Shown piece after piece: positions 36,717 through 45,515 of a stretch of DNA of 64,000 nucleotides; position 1 is the stretch's first letter, and every line of letters starts with the position of its first letter. The position numbers were made by a program, and so were the translations under genes. The notes beneath the pieces are model-generated. The model saw nothing but the letters and a program-made list of their open reading frames with translations. It was not told where the DNA came from and ran no database searches. The DNA is taken from NCBI GenBank assembly GCA_021774735.1, contig JAJFIS010000019.1, positions 186,001-250,000 of the forward strand. The letters are read 5' to 3'. The DNA is from Alphaproteobacteria bacterium. Lineage in GTDB: Bacteria > Pseudomonadota > Alphaproteobacteria > Sphingomonadales > Kordiimonadaceae.

Positions 36717-38171
36717 CTAAGTAAAATCACGCGGGTCCAACTTCCAAGTTTTTAACTTGCGGTACAGGGTTGATGGGTTGACATCTAGATGTTTTGCAGC
36801 CTCGTGAACCTTACCGCCGGTGATGATGAGTGCGCGCTCAATAGTTTCTCGCTCAACCCTCTCCAAAGGCAATATAGACGAAATAGTCATATCAGCAATT
36901 CGGCGTCCTATGTTCGGCGTATATTGTATTTGCTCGCTTATACCACTTTGTGACCCGACGAATGTTTCAGCATCAGCGCCACTTCGACCTTGCATGGACG
37001 GCAACATTGATGCTTGAAGCGTGTCGCCATTATTGAGCACGACAGCACTGTGAATAACATTGGATAGCTCGCGTACATTACCCGGCCACCGGTGTGTCAG
37101 CAGCATTTTTTCACACTCGGAGCCAAGTGCTTTAAAATTTTTATCTTCTTGGGCTGAAAATTGGTGGAGCAACACGCGCGCTATTTGCAGCACATCATCA
37201 CCACGGTCCCGCAGGGGCGGCAGCGCCAAAGAAATAACATGTAAGCGGTAATAAAGGTCTTCGCGGAAAGTACCATTTTGAACTTGCTGCCATGGATCTC
37301 GGTTGGTGGCACAAACAAAGCGTACATCCACTGAATGGGTCACGTTATCGCCTACCCGCATATATTGCCCTGTTTGGATAAAACGCAGGAGTTTTGATTG
37401 AAGCTCCATCGGCATTTCGCAAATTTCATCTAAGAATAAAGTTCCACCATCCGCCCTTGCTGCGGCACCTTGGCGGTCTTCCGTTGCCCCAGTGAAAGCG
37501 CCACGCTTATGACCGAAAATCTCACTTTCAATCAGGTTGGCAGGGATGGCAGCACAGTTTAGGGCGACGAAGGGTTGGTCAGTGCGGGGACTAAGGTGGT
37601 GGATAGCATCTGCCGTTAATTCCTTACCCGTACCAGATTCGCCAACAATAAAAACACTAGCGCGCGAAGGGGCCGCGCCTTCGATGGTATGGTATAAATT
37701 CTGCATCACCGGACTGCTGCCAACAAATTTTTGAAAATTTGGCATGTCTTGGTGGTCTGATATTTGTGCTATCAGGCGGTTTAAGCGGCCAATTTCAAGC
37801 ACATTGCGCATGGTTGTTAGCAGGCGATCAGCGTTAAAAGGCTTCAATAGAAAGTCGGATGCACCTTTTTGCATAGCCTCCACTGCCGTGGTCACGGAGC
37901 CATGCGCTGTAATAACAATAACGTTACTCGAGAGATTATGATTTTGGATGAATTTCAATATTTCAAATCCATCCATATCAGGTAACTTGAGATCAAGTAA
38001 AATGACATCAGGCGTGGATTTTTCGAGAAGCTCCATCGCCTCAGAGCCCGTAAAAGCTGTTTGTATGTCACCATTTAAAGACCCTAGGTATAATTCATAG
38101 GTCTTGGCGAGCGTTAAACTATCCTCGACAATTAAAATTGTTGGAGCTGGAGCTGCCATGTTTTTGCTCAT
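36717..38171 (-). CDS. Sigma-54-dependent response regulator (LuxO/NtrC type)
   Basis: Two-component activator of 484 residues. Receiver domain (about 10-125) has acidic pocket Glu16-Asp17, phosphorylated Asp60 in LLDLKLPDMDG, ITAHGS and LLKPF. The AAA+ domain (about 145-390) has Walker A GESGTGKE, the sigma-54 contact loop GAFTGA, and LFLDE. The C-terminal Fis-type helix-turn-helix ends with STLYRKLKTWKL. The receiver's opening VEDSLTLAKTYELYL resembles LuxO of quorum sensing more than NtrC. No kinase is adjacent. RpoN, which it needs, is encoded at 42.9-44.5 kb. A LuxO-type box lies in its own upstream region (38218-38230), suggesting autoregulation or control of the divergent PilZ gene. 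Confidence 0.93.
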   Translation of the reverse strand: MSKNMAAPAPTILIVEDSLTLAKTYELYLGSLNGDIQTAFTGSEAMELLEKSTPDVILLDLKLPDMDGFEILKFIQNHNLSSNVIVITAHGSVTTAVEAMQKGASDFLLKPFNADRLLTTMRNVLEIGRLNRLIAQISDHQDMPNFQKFVGSSPVMQNLYHTIEGAAPSRASVFIVGESGTGKELTADAIHHLSPRTDQPFVALNCAAIPANLIESEIFGHKRGAFTGATEDRQGAAARADGGTLFLDEICEMPMELQSKLLRFIQTGQYMRVGDNVTHSVDVRFVCATNRDPWQQVQNGTFREDLYYRLHVISLALPPLRDRGDDVLQIARVLLHQFSAQEDKNFKALGSECEKMLLTHRWPGNVRELSNVIHSAVVLNNGDTLQASMLPSMQGRSGADAETFVGSQSGISEQIQYTPNIGRRIADMTISSILPLERVERETIERALIITGGKVHEAAKHLDVNPSTLYRKLKTWKLDPRDFT

Positions 38172-38217
38172 TTTCTATCTGAGAAATGTTTATATTCTGG
38201 TAGAATCGCGGAAATTG

Positions 38218-38230
38218 TTGCGAAATGCAA
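38218..38230. promoter_or_regulatory. LuxO-type activator binding site
   Basis: TTGCGAAATGCAA differs at one base from the LuxO consensus TTGCAWWWTGCAA and sits inside a larger perfect repeat TTGTTGC/GCAACAA (38215-38233). A half-like copy, TTGCATTTG, occurs at 38244-38252. It lies 47 bases upstream of the response-regulator start, between it and the PilZ gene. Consensus knowledge comes from Vibrio; its use here is inferred. Confidence 0.55.
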
Positions 38231-38299
38231 CAAACTTTAATCATTGCATTTGAAAAAATAGACAATTAGAGCTTTTTAATAACTATTTGGAAAGAAGCT

Positions 38300-38319
38300 G
38301 AGCATACAGTATTATGCTC
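38300..38319. repeat. Inverted repeat before the PilZ gene
   Basis: GAGCATA (38300-38306) and TATGCTC (38313-38319) form a perfect 7+7 bp repeat with a 6-base loop, in the 238-base space between the response regulator and the PilZ gene. No T run follows directly. It could be an operator or part of an RNA. Confidence 0.4.
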
Positions 38320-38409
38320 GTATCTTAAAAATTTGGCCCTTTTTCTGTAACTAGGGCAATCGGGCATGTAAAATCGGGCTTAATTGACCGGCCGTATTTG
38401 GACAGTAGA

Positions 38410-38811
38410 ATGAACAGCAACAAAACAGCTGATACTCTTCCTGAAGATAAGACCGATGATGAAAGCGAGCAGGGGTCTGACCGTGGCAGTCGCCTCTATC
38501 GTCGCCGGTCCATTCTTTGGCCTGCAAAATTGTGGGTTGGAAAACATGAATTTCAAGCCCAGCTGTGGAATGTGTCTTTGGGCGGCGCTAAAGTACGCGT
38601 AGACATTCCTTTGAAAGAAGGCGCGTGCGCTGATATACAAATTCCAGCGAAGAACATTGAATTGCCCACCGAAGTTGTTTGGCAATCAGGGGAGCTTCTT
38701 GGGGTAAAGTTTCAATTGGCGCCTGAGCGGATTAAGGACATATTTGATGGCGCGGCCATTATTCTTGGTCTTGATGGTGAAGACAGTTCCGACGGTGAAG
38801 ATAATAGCTAA
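38410..38811 (+). CDS. PilZ-domain protein (probable c-di-GMP binding)
   Basis: Protein of 133 residues with a charged N-terminal tail and a PilZ domain at about 28-118. The first c-di-GMP motif reads RLYRRRS and the second NVSLGGAKV (N/DxSxxG), both intact. There are no other domains, so it is likely a diffusible adaptor. The ATG at 38410 was preferred to a TTG at 38398. Its stop overlaps the next start as TAATG. It is divergent from the sigma-54 activator and may be its target. Confidence 0.85.
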   Translation: MNSNKTADTLPEDKTDDESEQGSDRGSRLYRRRSILWPAKLWVGKHEFQAQLWNVSLGGAKVRVDIPLKEGACADIQIPAKNIELPTEVVWQSGELLGVKFQLAPERIKDIFDGAAIILGLDGEDSSDGEDNS

Positions 38812-39152
38812 TGCATGAACGTTTGACGACGGCGATGTGGGTTTCAGCTCATATTAAGGTGTGCCATGCTTTGGGAACACCTGCCTTTGTTATAAACCGA
38901 GGCGATTCTGAGCGCGGTGGTCTGCTATTGAAGATTAATCAATTTGCAAGTGGCTGCCAATTATTACAGCCTCAAACCGATATGGACGGCAACCGCTTTT
39001 GGATGGATATTGCCGGGGATAAGGTCTTGGACGAAAAACGGGCCGATGAAATGATCAAAAAGCGTCTAGCATTTGATATGGATTTATGGGTTTTGGAGAT
39101 TGAGGACGCGGATAGTATCTATGCCCCCGACGCGCCTATAAGCCGGAATTAA
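38811..39152 (+). CDS. DUF1491 family protein
   Basis: Cytoplasmic protein of 113 residues with the DUF1491 pattern: RLTTAMWVSAHIKVCHALGTPAFVINRGD at the N-terminus, a GGLLLKIN strand, a WMDI strand and a C-terminal DMDLWVLEIED. The family occurs almost only in alphaproteobacteria and has no known function. It is translationally coupled to the PilZ gene (one-base overlap). Confidence 0.85.
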   Translation: MHERLTTAMWVSAHIKVCHALGTPAFVINRGDSERGGLLLKINQFASGCQLLQPQTDMDGNRFWMDIAGDKVLDEKRADEMIKKRLAFDMDLWVLEIEDADSIYAPDAPISRN

Positions 39153-39188
39153 TTTGAAATAAAAATAACTAGATTTGTGCGGCAAAGC

Positions 39189-39217
39189 TTGACCTTTGCG
39201 CCATTGCTTCATAGGTA
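39189..39217 (+). promoter_or_regulatory. Probable housekeeping promoter for def-fmt-truA
   Basis: TTGACC at 39189-39194, a 17-base spacer, and TAGGTA at 39212-39217 fit a sigma-70-type promoter. Transcription would begin near 39224, about 60 bases before the def ATG. Confidence 0.5.
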
Positions 39218-39284
39218 GGTCCCATAAATCTATTTTAAAGGCAACGGTCAAATTATCACTTGAGCCTAGATGAAGAGACACAAT

Positions 39285-39806
39285 ATGGCCCAACCGCTTA
39301 CAATCATTAATGTGCCTGATCCCTTGTTGAAGACCATTTCGCAAGAAGTCTTGCGCGTTGATGATGCGCTGAAAAAGCTGATGGACCAGATGGCTGAAAC
39401 TATGTACCGCGCTCCCGGGATTGGGCTTGCGGCTATTCAAGTTTCGGTACCAAAGCGGCTTTTAGTGATTGATACGTCAGATAAAGAAGGTGAGCAAACG
39501 CCTCAATTTTTCATCAACCCCAAGGTTGTTTGGTCCAGTGAGGAAACAAATATCTATAATGAGGGCTGCTTAAGTGTGCCCGAGCATTATGCCGAGGTCG
39601 AGCGACCCGCAGAAATACGTCTTGAGTATTTGGATTATAACGGCGTGCCCCATGTGAGTTTATTTGATGGCTTAGACGCCACATGTTTGCAGCATGAAAT
39701 TGATCACCTAGACGGCATTGTATTCATTGATTACTTATCGAAGCTAAAACGCAATATGATTGTAAAAAAAGTGGCGAAAGCCACAAAAGACGCGGTTGTT
39801 TTATAA
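39285..39806 (+). CDS. def: Peptide deformylase
   Basis: Metalloenzyme of 173 residues that removes the N-formyl group from new proteins. The three family motifs are complete: GIGLAAIQV (motif 1), EGCLSVPE (motif 2, cysteine ligand) and HEIDHLDG (motif 3, two histidines and the catalytic glutamate). The ATG at 39285 fits family length; the ATG at 39270 would add five residues. It is followed by fmt and truA in a compact operon, the normal def-fmt pairing. Confidence 0.97.
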   Translation: MAQPLTIINVPDPLLKTISQEVLRVDDALKKLMDQMAETMYRAPGIGLAAIQVSVPKRLLVIDTSDKEGEQTPQFFINPKVVWSSEETNIYNEGCLSVPEHYAEVERPAEIRLEYLDYNGVPHVSLFDGLDATCLQHEIDHLDGIVFIDYLSKLKRNMIVKKVAKATKDAVVL

Positions 39807-39827
39807 AAAGGCCTACAGCGGAGAGAA

Positions 39828-40763
39828 ATGATGCGACTGGCTTTTATGGGCTCTCCAGATTTTGCGGTACCAACGCTTAAGGCGCTTTTGCAAGCGGGCC
39901 ATGACATTGCGGCAGTTTACACTCAGCCGCCTGCCCGCGCAGGCCGAGGAAAGAAAGAGCGCATTAGTGCTGTGCATGCTGCGGCTAATGAAGCAGGGCT
40001 GCCGGTTTTTACGCCAATGAACTTTAAGGATGAGATTGAGCGGTCTTCTTTTAAAGCCCTAAAACTAGATGCCGCAGTTGTGGTTGCTTACGGCCAGATT
40101 TTACCGCAGGCAATGTTAGACGCTCCAAAGTTTGGCTGTGTTAATATTCATGCCTCTCTTTTGCCTAGGTGGCGGGGGGCCGCTCCCATTCACCGCGCTA
40201 TCATGGCAGGTGATACCAAGACCGGAATTTCCATCATGCTTATGGAAGCCGGCTTGGATACTGGCCCCGTTTTGCGTGAAGAAGCCATAGCGATTAAAGT
40301 CACTGATACAACGCAAGATCTGCATGACAATTTGGCGCAGCTGGGTGCAGACCTCATTGGTTCAACATTGCAAGCTTATGTATCAGGTCAAATTCAGCCG
40401 AAACCTCAAGCTGAGAATGGCATTTGTTATGCGTCTAAAATTGATAAGGCAGAAGCACAAATAAACTGGCAAAAACCAGCTGTAGAAATTGACCGGCTGG
40501 TGCGGGGCCTGTTTCCTTTCCCGGGCGCGTGGTGCTTGGCTGAGGGTGAGCGGGTGAAAATATTAGGTGGAAAAATAGAGGCGCAGAAGGCCCATGATGA
40601 TTTTTCTGCTGTGGGTACGGTGCAACCGGGTGATGGTTTTATTGTGGCAACTGGTGACGGCCTTTACCAAGTGGAAATAATGCAGCGAGCGGGTAGAGCT
40701 CGGATGAAAGTGGCAGATGCATTGCGTGGTTTTGGTCTTGCTTCTGGTACGATATTGAGATGA
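39828..40763 (+). CDS. fmt: Methionyl-tRNA formyltransferase
   Basis: Formylates initiator Met-tRNA using 10-formyl-THF, 311 residues. The N-terminal catalytic domain has MGSPDFAVPTL, the SLLPRWRGAAPI loop with the HxSLLP active-site region (near 106-118) and the GISIMLMEAGLDTG segment; the C-terminal OB-like domain begins near 205. GGAGAG precedes two adjacent ATG codons (39828 and 39831). Located between def and truA. Confidence 0.97.
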   Translation: MMRLAFMGSPDFAVPTLKALLQAGHDIAAVYTQPPARAGRGKKERISAVHAAANEAGLPVFTPMNFKDEIERSSFKALKLDAAVVVAYGQILPQAMLDAPKFGCVNIHASLLPRWRGAAPIHRAIMAGDTKTGISIMLMEAGLDTGPVLREEAIAIKVTDTTQDLHDNLAQLGADLIGSTLQAYVSGQIQPKPQAENGICYASKIDKAEAQINWQKPAVEIDRLVRGLFPFPGAWCLAEGERVKILGGKIEAQKAHDDFSAVGTVQPGDGFIVATGDGLYQVEIMQRAGRARMKVADALRGFGLASGTILR

Positions 40764-40766
40764 CAT

Positions 40767-41504
40767 ATGCAGCGGTTTAAACTCACTATTGAATATGACG
40801 GACGACCCTTTTCGGGCTGGCAAATGCAAAAGAATGCGGTGACAGTTCAGCAAGTTATGGAAGAGGCGGTCCATTCAATTTGCGGTGAGAATATTCGCGT
40901 ATTTGGCTCTGGCCGTACGGACGCTGGCGTTCACGCCTTGGGCCAAGTGGCGCATTTGGATATGGAAAAAGTCATTAAGGCTGACCGGTTAATGGGGGGG
41001 ATGAATTTTTATCTCCGGCGTTATCCGGTGGCCGTATTAGCTTGCAAAGAGGTTAGTGATGATTTCGACGCCCGTTTTTCTTCTCTGAAACGCCACTATA
41101 TTTACCGAATATTGAACCGGCGCGCCCCGGCGGCGGTTAGGCGCGGCTTGGTGTGGCATGTGCCGGTACCGCTGAATGCTGACGCTATGCAAGACGCTGC
41201 GCAAGTGTTGGTTGGCCATCATGACTTCACTACTTTTCGGGCGGTTCAATGCCAATCAAAAAGTCCGAAAAAAACCTTGGATAAACTAGAGGTTATCAGG
41301 CAGGGGGAAGATATAACGGTTCATGCTTCCGCGCGTAGTTTTTTGCACCACCAAGTGCGCTCAATGGTGGGTACGCTTAAATTAGTAGGGGAAGGGAAAT
41401 GGACGAAAGCGGATGTAGCAATGGCCCTTGCAGCGCGGGACCGGCAAGAACTAGGGTTGAATGCCCCACCTGATGGGCTATATTTTGTCCGCGTTGAATA
41501 TTAA
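40767..41504 (+). CDS. truA: tRNA pseudouridine(38-40) synthase
   Basis: Isomerises uridines 38-40 in tRNA anticodon stems, 245 residues. The catalytic aspartate lies in GRTDAGVHALGQV (near 52), with FDARFSSLKRHYIYRI and SFLHHQVRSMVGTL following the family. It begins three bases after the fmt stop and ends the def-fmt-truA operon, convergent with ptsN. Confidence 0.97.
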   Translation: MQRFKLTIEYDGRPFSGWQMQKNAVTVQQVMEEAVHSICGENIRVFGSGRTDAGVHALGQVAHLDMEKVIKADRLMGGMNFYLRRYPVAVLACKEVSDDFDARFSSLKRHYIYRILNRRAPAAVRRGLVWHVPVPLNADAMQDAAQVLVGHHDFTTFRAVQCQSKSPKKTLDKLEVIRQGEDITVHASARSFLHHQVRSMVGTLKLVGEGKWTKADVAMALAARDRQELGLNAPPDGLYFVRVEY

Positions 41505-41517
41505 ATATATAATGTGA

Positions 41518-41979
41518 TTAGGCGGCATTGGCGGTGGGTGATGCCATTAAGCTAAACATTGTTTCTGCATTTGATGCCCCCCGTAAGCGGGTGCAAATTT
41601 CCCCGTCACGCAGCAGACGGGATACACGGGCTAATGCTTTTAAGTGATTGGCCCCAGCGTCTTCCCCCGTAAGCAGTAAACAAATTAGGTCAACAGGGGC
41701 ATCATCAACTGAATCAAACTCTACAGGAGCAGATAAGCGCGCAAAGACCCCAATAATTTTATCAAGGCCATTAATGCGGGCATGGGGGATAGCAATGCCA
41801 CCCCCAACACCGGTACTGCCTAATTTTTCCCGCTGCATAAGCGCGTCAAAAACATCGGCCTCATCAAGGTCCGCAAGGGGTGCCGCATAAGCGGACAGCT
41901 GTTGCAGCGCCTGCTTTTTGCAGCTGACCCGTAGGTCAGGTAAAATATGCTCAGGTAAAATAATCTGGTTAAGTTCCAT
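41518..41979 (-). CDS. ptsN: Nitrogen-regulatory PTS EIIA protein
   Basis: EIIA-Ntr of 153 residues, the end point of the nitrogen-related phosphotransfer chain that tunes potassium and nitrogen regulators. The phosphorylated histidine lies in the GIAIPHAR motif (near 66), with LICLLLTGEDAGANHLKALA downstream as usual. The ATG at 41979 gives the normal length; an ATG at 42021 would add 14 unmatched residues. It lies downstream of rpoN and hpf in the conserved order. Confidence 0.95.
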   Translation of the reverse strand: MELNQIILPEHILPDLRVSCKKQALQQLSAYAAPLADLDEADVFDALMQREKLGSTGVGGGIAIPHARINGLDKIIGVFARLSAPVEFDSVDDAPVDLICLLLTGEDAGANHLKALARVSRLLRDGEICTRLRGASNAETMFSLMASPTANAA

Positions 41980-42045
41980 ATATGTAATAGACAGATGCAG
42001 CAGCCTTTGCCCGAAAGACATTGTTGGCTGCTGTCTGGTTATCCC

Positions 42046-42633
42046 TTATGCGTTTTCGGCGTTTGGAGAAAGCCAACCAATATTGCCGTCTTCGCGTTTA
42101 TAAACCACTTCCAATCCATCATGCTTGCTATTACGAAACATAAAGACAGGAACATCGGCCAGGTCCATCATCATCACGGCGTCACTTACTGTAACGCGGG
42201 GGATAGTCATTTTGGTCTCGGCGATAATCAGAGGCTGGTCGCTAAGTTCAGCGGCGGCCTCATTTGTGTCCTCATCGCTTTCAGGCATAAGGACAGAATT
42301 ACGCGCAAGTTCCAAAACCACATCTCGGTCTGGCACATGGTGGTGGTTCTTAATGCGTCGTTTGTATCGACGCAACTGTTTTTCTACACGCTCAGAAGCA
42401 TCTTCAAAGCTTGCATAGGGGTCTTTAGCCTCTCCGCGACTTTGAAGTTTAATACCTTGATTGGGATGTAGGGTGACATCCACTCGGTAGCTATGGCCTT
42501 CTTTATTTAACGTAACGTCAGCATTGATAGATCGGTTGAAATATTTATCGGCGATGGAGTTAAGTCGGTCTTCAATATGTGTGGTAAGAGCTTCACCTAC
42601 ATTGATTTTTCGTCCGGTAACATTGATATCCAT
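42046..42633 (-). CDS. hpf: Long-form ribosome hibernation promoting factor
   Basis: Ribosome-binding stress protein of 195 residues. The N-terminal S30AE domain (about 1-105; MDINVTGRKINVGEAL and RVDVTLHPNQG) sits in the decoding region, and the C-terminal domain (about 130-190; VFMFRNSKHDGLEVVYKREDGNIG) mediates dimerisation into 100S particles, as in alphaproteobacterial long HPF. The ATG at 42633 begins the family consensus; upstream in-frame residues do not match. An AT-rich inverted repeat lies upstream (42778-42802). Confidence 0.95.
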   Translation of the reverse strand: MDINVTGRKINVGEALTTHIEDRLNSIADKYFNRSINADVTLNKEGHSYRVDVTLHPNQGIKLQSRGEAKDPYASFEDASERVEKQLRRYKRRIKNHHHVPDRDVVLELARNSVLMPESDEDTNEAAAELSDQPLIIAETKMTIPRVTVSDAVMMMDLADVPVFMFRNSKHDGLEVVYKREDGNIGWLSPNAENA

Positions 42634-42777
42634 GGTATGCCAATTTTCCTTCTTTTGGCTGACGGCATGGGGTGCCAACAGCGATTATGGGCACTGGGCC
42701 CAAGGGGGGCTGAAAAATATGATTCACCAGAATGGTTGAGGCATATTTTCCTATGAGTTAATCATTGCGACTAACAG

Positions 42778-42802
42778 ATTAATAATATCATAAATTATTA
42801 AT
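42778..42802. promoter_or_regulatory. AT-rich inverted repeat upstream of hpf
   Basis: Perfect nine-base arms ATTAATAAT (42778-42786) and ATTATTAAT (42794-42802) with a seven-base spacer lie in the 269-base gap between rpoN and hpf. It could be an operator or promoter-linked element for hpf-ptsN; A+T richness makes chance more likely than for a mixed-sequence repeat. Confidence 0.35.
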
Positions 42803-42902
42803 TTAGGTAGGGGTTGACATTGATTTTTCGTAAAGAAATGTAAATAATATTTTCGCAATACGCCACATAATCAAGATTTAGTGGTTAACAGTGCAAAAAA
42901 TA

Positions 42903-44462
42903 CTATAAAGCCATATTTTTGATTCGCCGCCGCTGCACTGATGATGGAATGCGCATTGATTCGCGGTATTTAGCAACGGTACGTCTAGCTATATCGATGC
43001 CTTCATCAACCAACAGAGCAACAATTTTATCGTCGGATAGAATTTTCTTCGGCGGTTCATTATCGATAAGCTCGCGGATGCGGTCTCTAACCGCTTCAGC
43101 GCTGTGGGCATCGCCACCATCAGCCGCTGATATGGCCGAGGTGAAGAAATATTTCAGCTCAAACATGCCGCGCGGAGTTGCCATAAACTTGCCGCTCGTA
43201 ACCCTTGAAACTGTAGATTCGTGCATTTCAATTTCGTCGGCAATTTCTTTGAGAGTTAAAGGCTTCAGGTGACGGACACCATACTCAAAGAAAGCCTCTT
43301 GATATTTCAATAATTCGCTCGACACTTTTAGAATTGTTTTAGCCCGCTGATCCAAGGCTTTAACGAGCCAATTAGCATTTGTAACGCATTCACTAATGAA
43401 GGATTTCGCTTCCTTACCGGTTGCCGTTTCGTTCAACTCTGCCAGATAATGGTTGTTCATCAATACCCGTGGCAGAGTGTCTGAATTCAGCTCCACGGTC
43501 CAAAGTCCCGATGCATTTTTAAAGACAAACACATCAGGGATTACCGGCGCAGCTACGCCGCCACCAAAGGCAAGTCCTGGCTTAGGGTCAAGCTCGCGAA
43601 TTTCCCGGGTCATGTCAGTAAGGTCTTCGCTGTCGACGCCGCAAAGGCGCTTTAGAGTTGTCATTTCGCGTTTAGCTAGGAGCGGAAGGTTTTCAATGAG
43701 CATCTGCATGGCGGGGTCAAACCGGTCGCGTTCTATTAGCTGAATGGCCAAACACTCGCTGAGCGAACGGGCAAACACACCAGCGGGCTCTAGTGTTTGC
43801 ATAGCTCCTAAAACCGCTTCAACATCCTCAACATCACAGCCCAAACGTTCAGGAATTTCATCGGCTGCATCGCTGTCTATATAACCAGATTCGTCAACCA
43901 AATCGATCAAATGCATCGCTATCAGACGGTCCCCCGGATCTGATAGGGTCACAGTCATTTGCCGGGTCAGATAATCTTGCAGATTTTCTTCACCTTCCAG
44001 AGTTTGTTCCAGTGTTCGGTCATCGGCGGAAGGCCCAACGCCGCGCACACTGCCAGCTATCTCGGGTGCCCCAGATGGACCATCGCTGCCAACACGGTCA
44101 GAAACAGCATCATTATTAAAGACATTATTTTCCATATTGGCGTCAAGCGCGGCGTCATTACCGCTGCTACTATCACCCATGTTGGTTAAGGCTTGATCAG
44201 CTGTCATGGCTTGGTCACCAATATCGGGTAAGGCCTCTTCACTGCCGCCAGTAATTTTCCCATCTTGAGCGTCAGCTTGGTCGGGCTCTGCAACCCCTGT
44301 AGTTTCGCTGACCTCCAAAAGTGGGTTACTTTCCACCTCTTGGGCAACAAAGTCGACAAGTTCAAGATTGTTAAGTTGGAGAAGCTTAATCGCCTGCTGC
44401 AGCTGAGGGGTCATGACCAGCTGTTGGGATTGTCTTAAATCTAGGCGCGGCGTTAAGGCCAT
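42903..44462 (-). CDS. rpoN: RNA polymerase sigma-54 factor
   Basis: Sigma factor of 519 residues for NtrC-type activated promoters. The glutamine-rich N-terminal activator-interacting region (LRQSQQLVMTPQLQQAIKLL) is followed by an acidic linker (about 55-150), the core-binding domain (about 160-330), the helix-turn-helix with ADEIEMHESTVSRVTSGK (near 385) and the C-terminal RpoN box ARRTVAKYRESM (near 495). All parts are present. It lies between lptB and hpf in the standard order, and it serves the activator at 36.7 kb. Confidence 0.97.
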   Translation of the reverse strand: MALTPRLDLRQSQQLVMTPQLQQAIKLLQLNNLELVDFVAQEVESNPLLEVSETTGVAEPDQADAQDGKITGGSEEALPDIGDQAMTADQALTNMGDSSSGNDAALDANMENNVFNNDAVSDRVGSDGPSGAPEIAGSVRGVGPSADDRTLEQTLEGEENLQDYLTRQMTVTLSDPGDRLIAMHLIDLVDESGYIDSDAADEIPERLGCDVEDVEAVLGAMQTLEPAGVFARSLSECLAIQLIERDRFDPAMQMLIENLPLLAKREMTTLKRLCGVDSEDLTDMTREIRELDPKPGLAFGGGVAAPVIPDVFVFKNASGLWTVELNSDTLPRVLMNNHYLAELNETATGKEAKSFISECVTNANWLVKALDQRAKTILKVSSELLKYQEAFFEYGVRHLKPLTLKEIADEIEMHESTVSRVTSGKFMATPRGMFELKYFFTSAISAADGGDAHSAEAVRDRIRELIDNEPPKKILSDDKIVALLVDEGIDIARRTVAKYRESMRIPSSVQRRRIKNMAL

Positions 44463-44483
44463 TTAGGCGCAATCTTTCTTATG

Positions 44484-45290
44484 TTAAAGTGAAAAATTAT
44501 CCCCCAGATATACGCGGCGTACATCTGGGCTTTTTAAAACTTCATCGGGCTTGCCTTCAAACAAAACATTGCCGTCATAAATAATGTAAGCGCGGTCAAT
44601 TATATCAAGGGTTTCGCGCACGTTATGGTCAGTGATCAAAACCCCAATACCTCGCTCTTTTAGATGTTTAGTCAGATCCCGGATGTCCGCAATGGCGATA
44701 GGGTCAATGCCGGCGAAGGGTTCATCTAATAATATAAAAGCGGGACGAGCTGCCAATGAACGTGCGATTTCGCAGCGGCGACGCTCCCCCCCCGATAGGG
44801 CCAGCGCGGGTGTGTCACGCAAATGGGTTATGGAAAATTCATCCAAAAGTTCATCGAGCATGGCGTTGCGTAACTTGCGGTCTTTTTCGACCACCTCAAG
44901 CACTGCGATTATATTTTCACTGACAGTCATACCACGGAAGATGGAAGTTTCTTGTGGTAAGTATCCTATACCCATGCGGGCACGACGATACATGGGCAGG
45001 GCTGTAATATCATGGTTGTCTAATTGTACGCGGCCATTATCAGGGGCGACGAGACCGGTTAGCATATAAAAACAGGTAGTTTTTCCTGCCCCATTCGGGC
45101 CGAGAAGGCCAACGACCTCGCCTCGGTTTACTTCCAGCGAGACGTCTTTGATAATGTCGCGCCCACCATAAGACTTGGCGATGCCATATGCCGCCAGACA
45201 GCCTGAAAAAGGGGCACTATCAATATCCACCGCAGCGTCATTAGCGGGAGTGGTTTCACTGTCCATATGCTGTGTTTTTCTTTTCGTCAT
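44484..45290 (-). CDS. lptB: LPS export ABC transporter ATP-binding protein LptB
   Basis: ATPase of 268 residues that powers lipopolysaccharide extraction from the inner membrane with LptFG. Walker A GPNGAGKTT (near 70), the ABC signature LSGGERRRCEIAR (near 165), Walker B FILLDEPFAGIDP and the H-loop TDHNVRETL are intact. There is an N-terminal tail of about 25 extra residues, so the start may lie at the internal ATG at 45266. It is 225 bases from lptA on the same strand. Confidence 0.95.
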   Translation of the reverse strand: MTKRKTQHMDSETTPANDAAVDIDSAPFSGCLAAYGIAKSYGGRDIIKDVSLEVNRGEVVGLLGPNGAGKTTCFYMLTGLVAPDNGRVQLDNHDITALPMYRRARMGIGYLPQETSIFRGMTVSENIIAVLEVVEKDRKLRNAMLDELLDEFSITHLRDTPALALSGGERRRCEIARSLAARPAFILLDEPFAGIDPIAIADIRDLTKHLKERGIGVLITDHNVRETLDIIDRAYIIYDGNVLFEGKPDEVLKSPDVRRVYLGDNFSL

Positions 45291-45515
45291 ATATCTATTC
45301 AACCTGTCAAAGATTAGAGAATCCTTAACGGCCCTGTAAATTGGCGCATTTCCTGCATAAACATATCTATGTTAATCATGAAAGCAATGGTTTGGCTAGC
45401 GCTATTGATAAAAAGGTAAAATAACAACACATTACTAGACTTGATTCAGTCAGTTTTATCAAACAGTTGCACGTTTTGTTCAACCGTTGGATATTTTATG
45501 TGCTTTGGCGGTGGC

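Noticed and set aside
38333-38349. Sigma-54 promoter before the PilZ gene
   Set aside because: TGGCCC and CTGTA are at about the right spacing but match the -24/-12 consensus poorly.
45303-45515. Short open frame between lptA and lptB
   Set aside because: About 21 codons, no ribosome site; the 213-base gap shows only a small palindrome AACATA/TATGTT (45360-45373).
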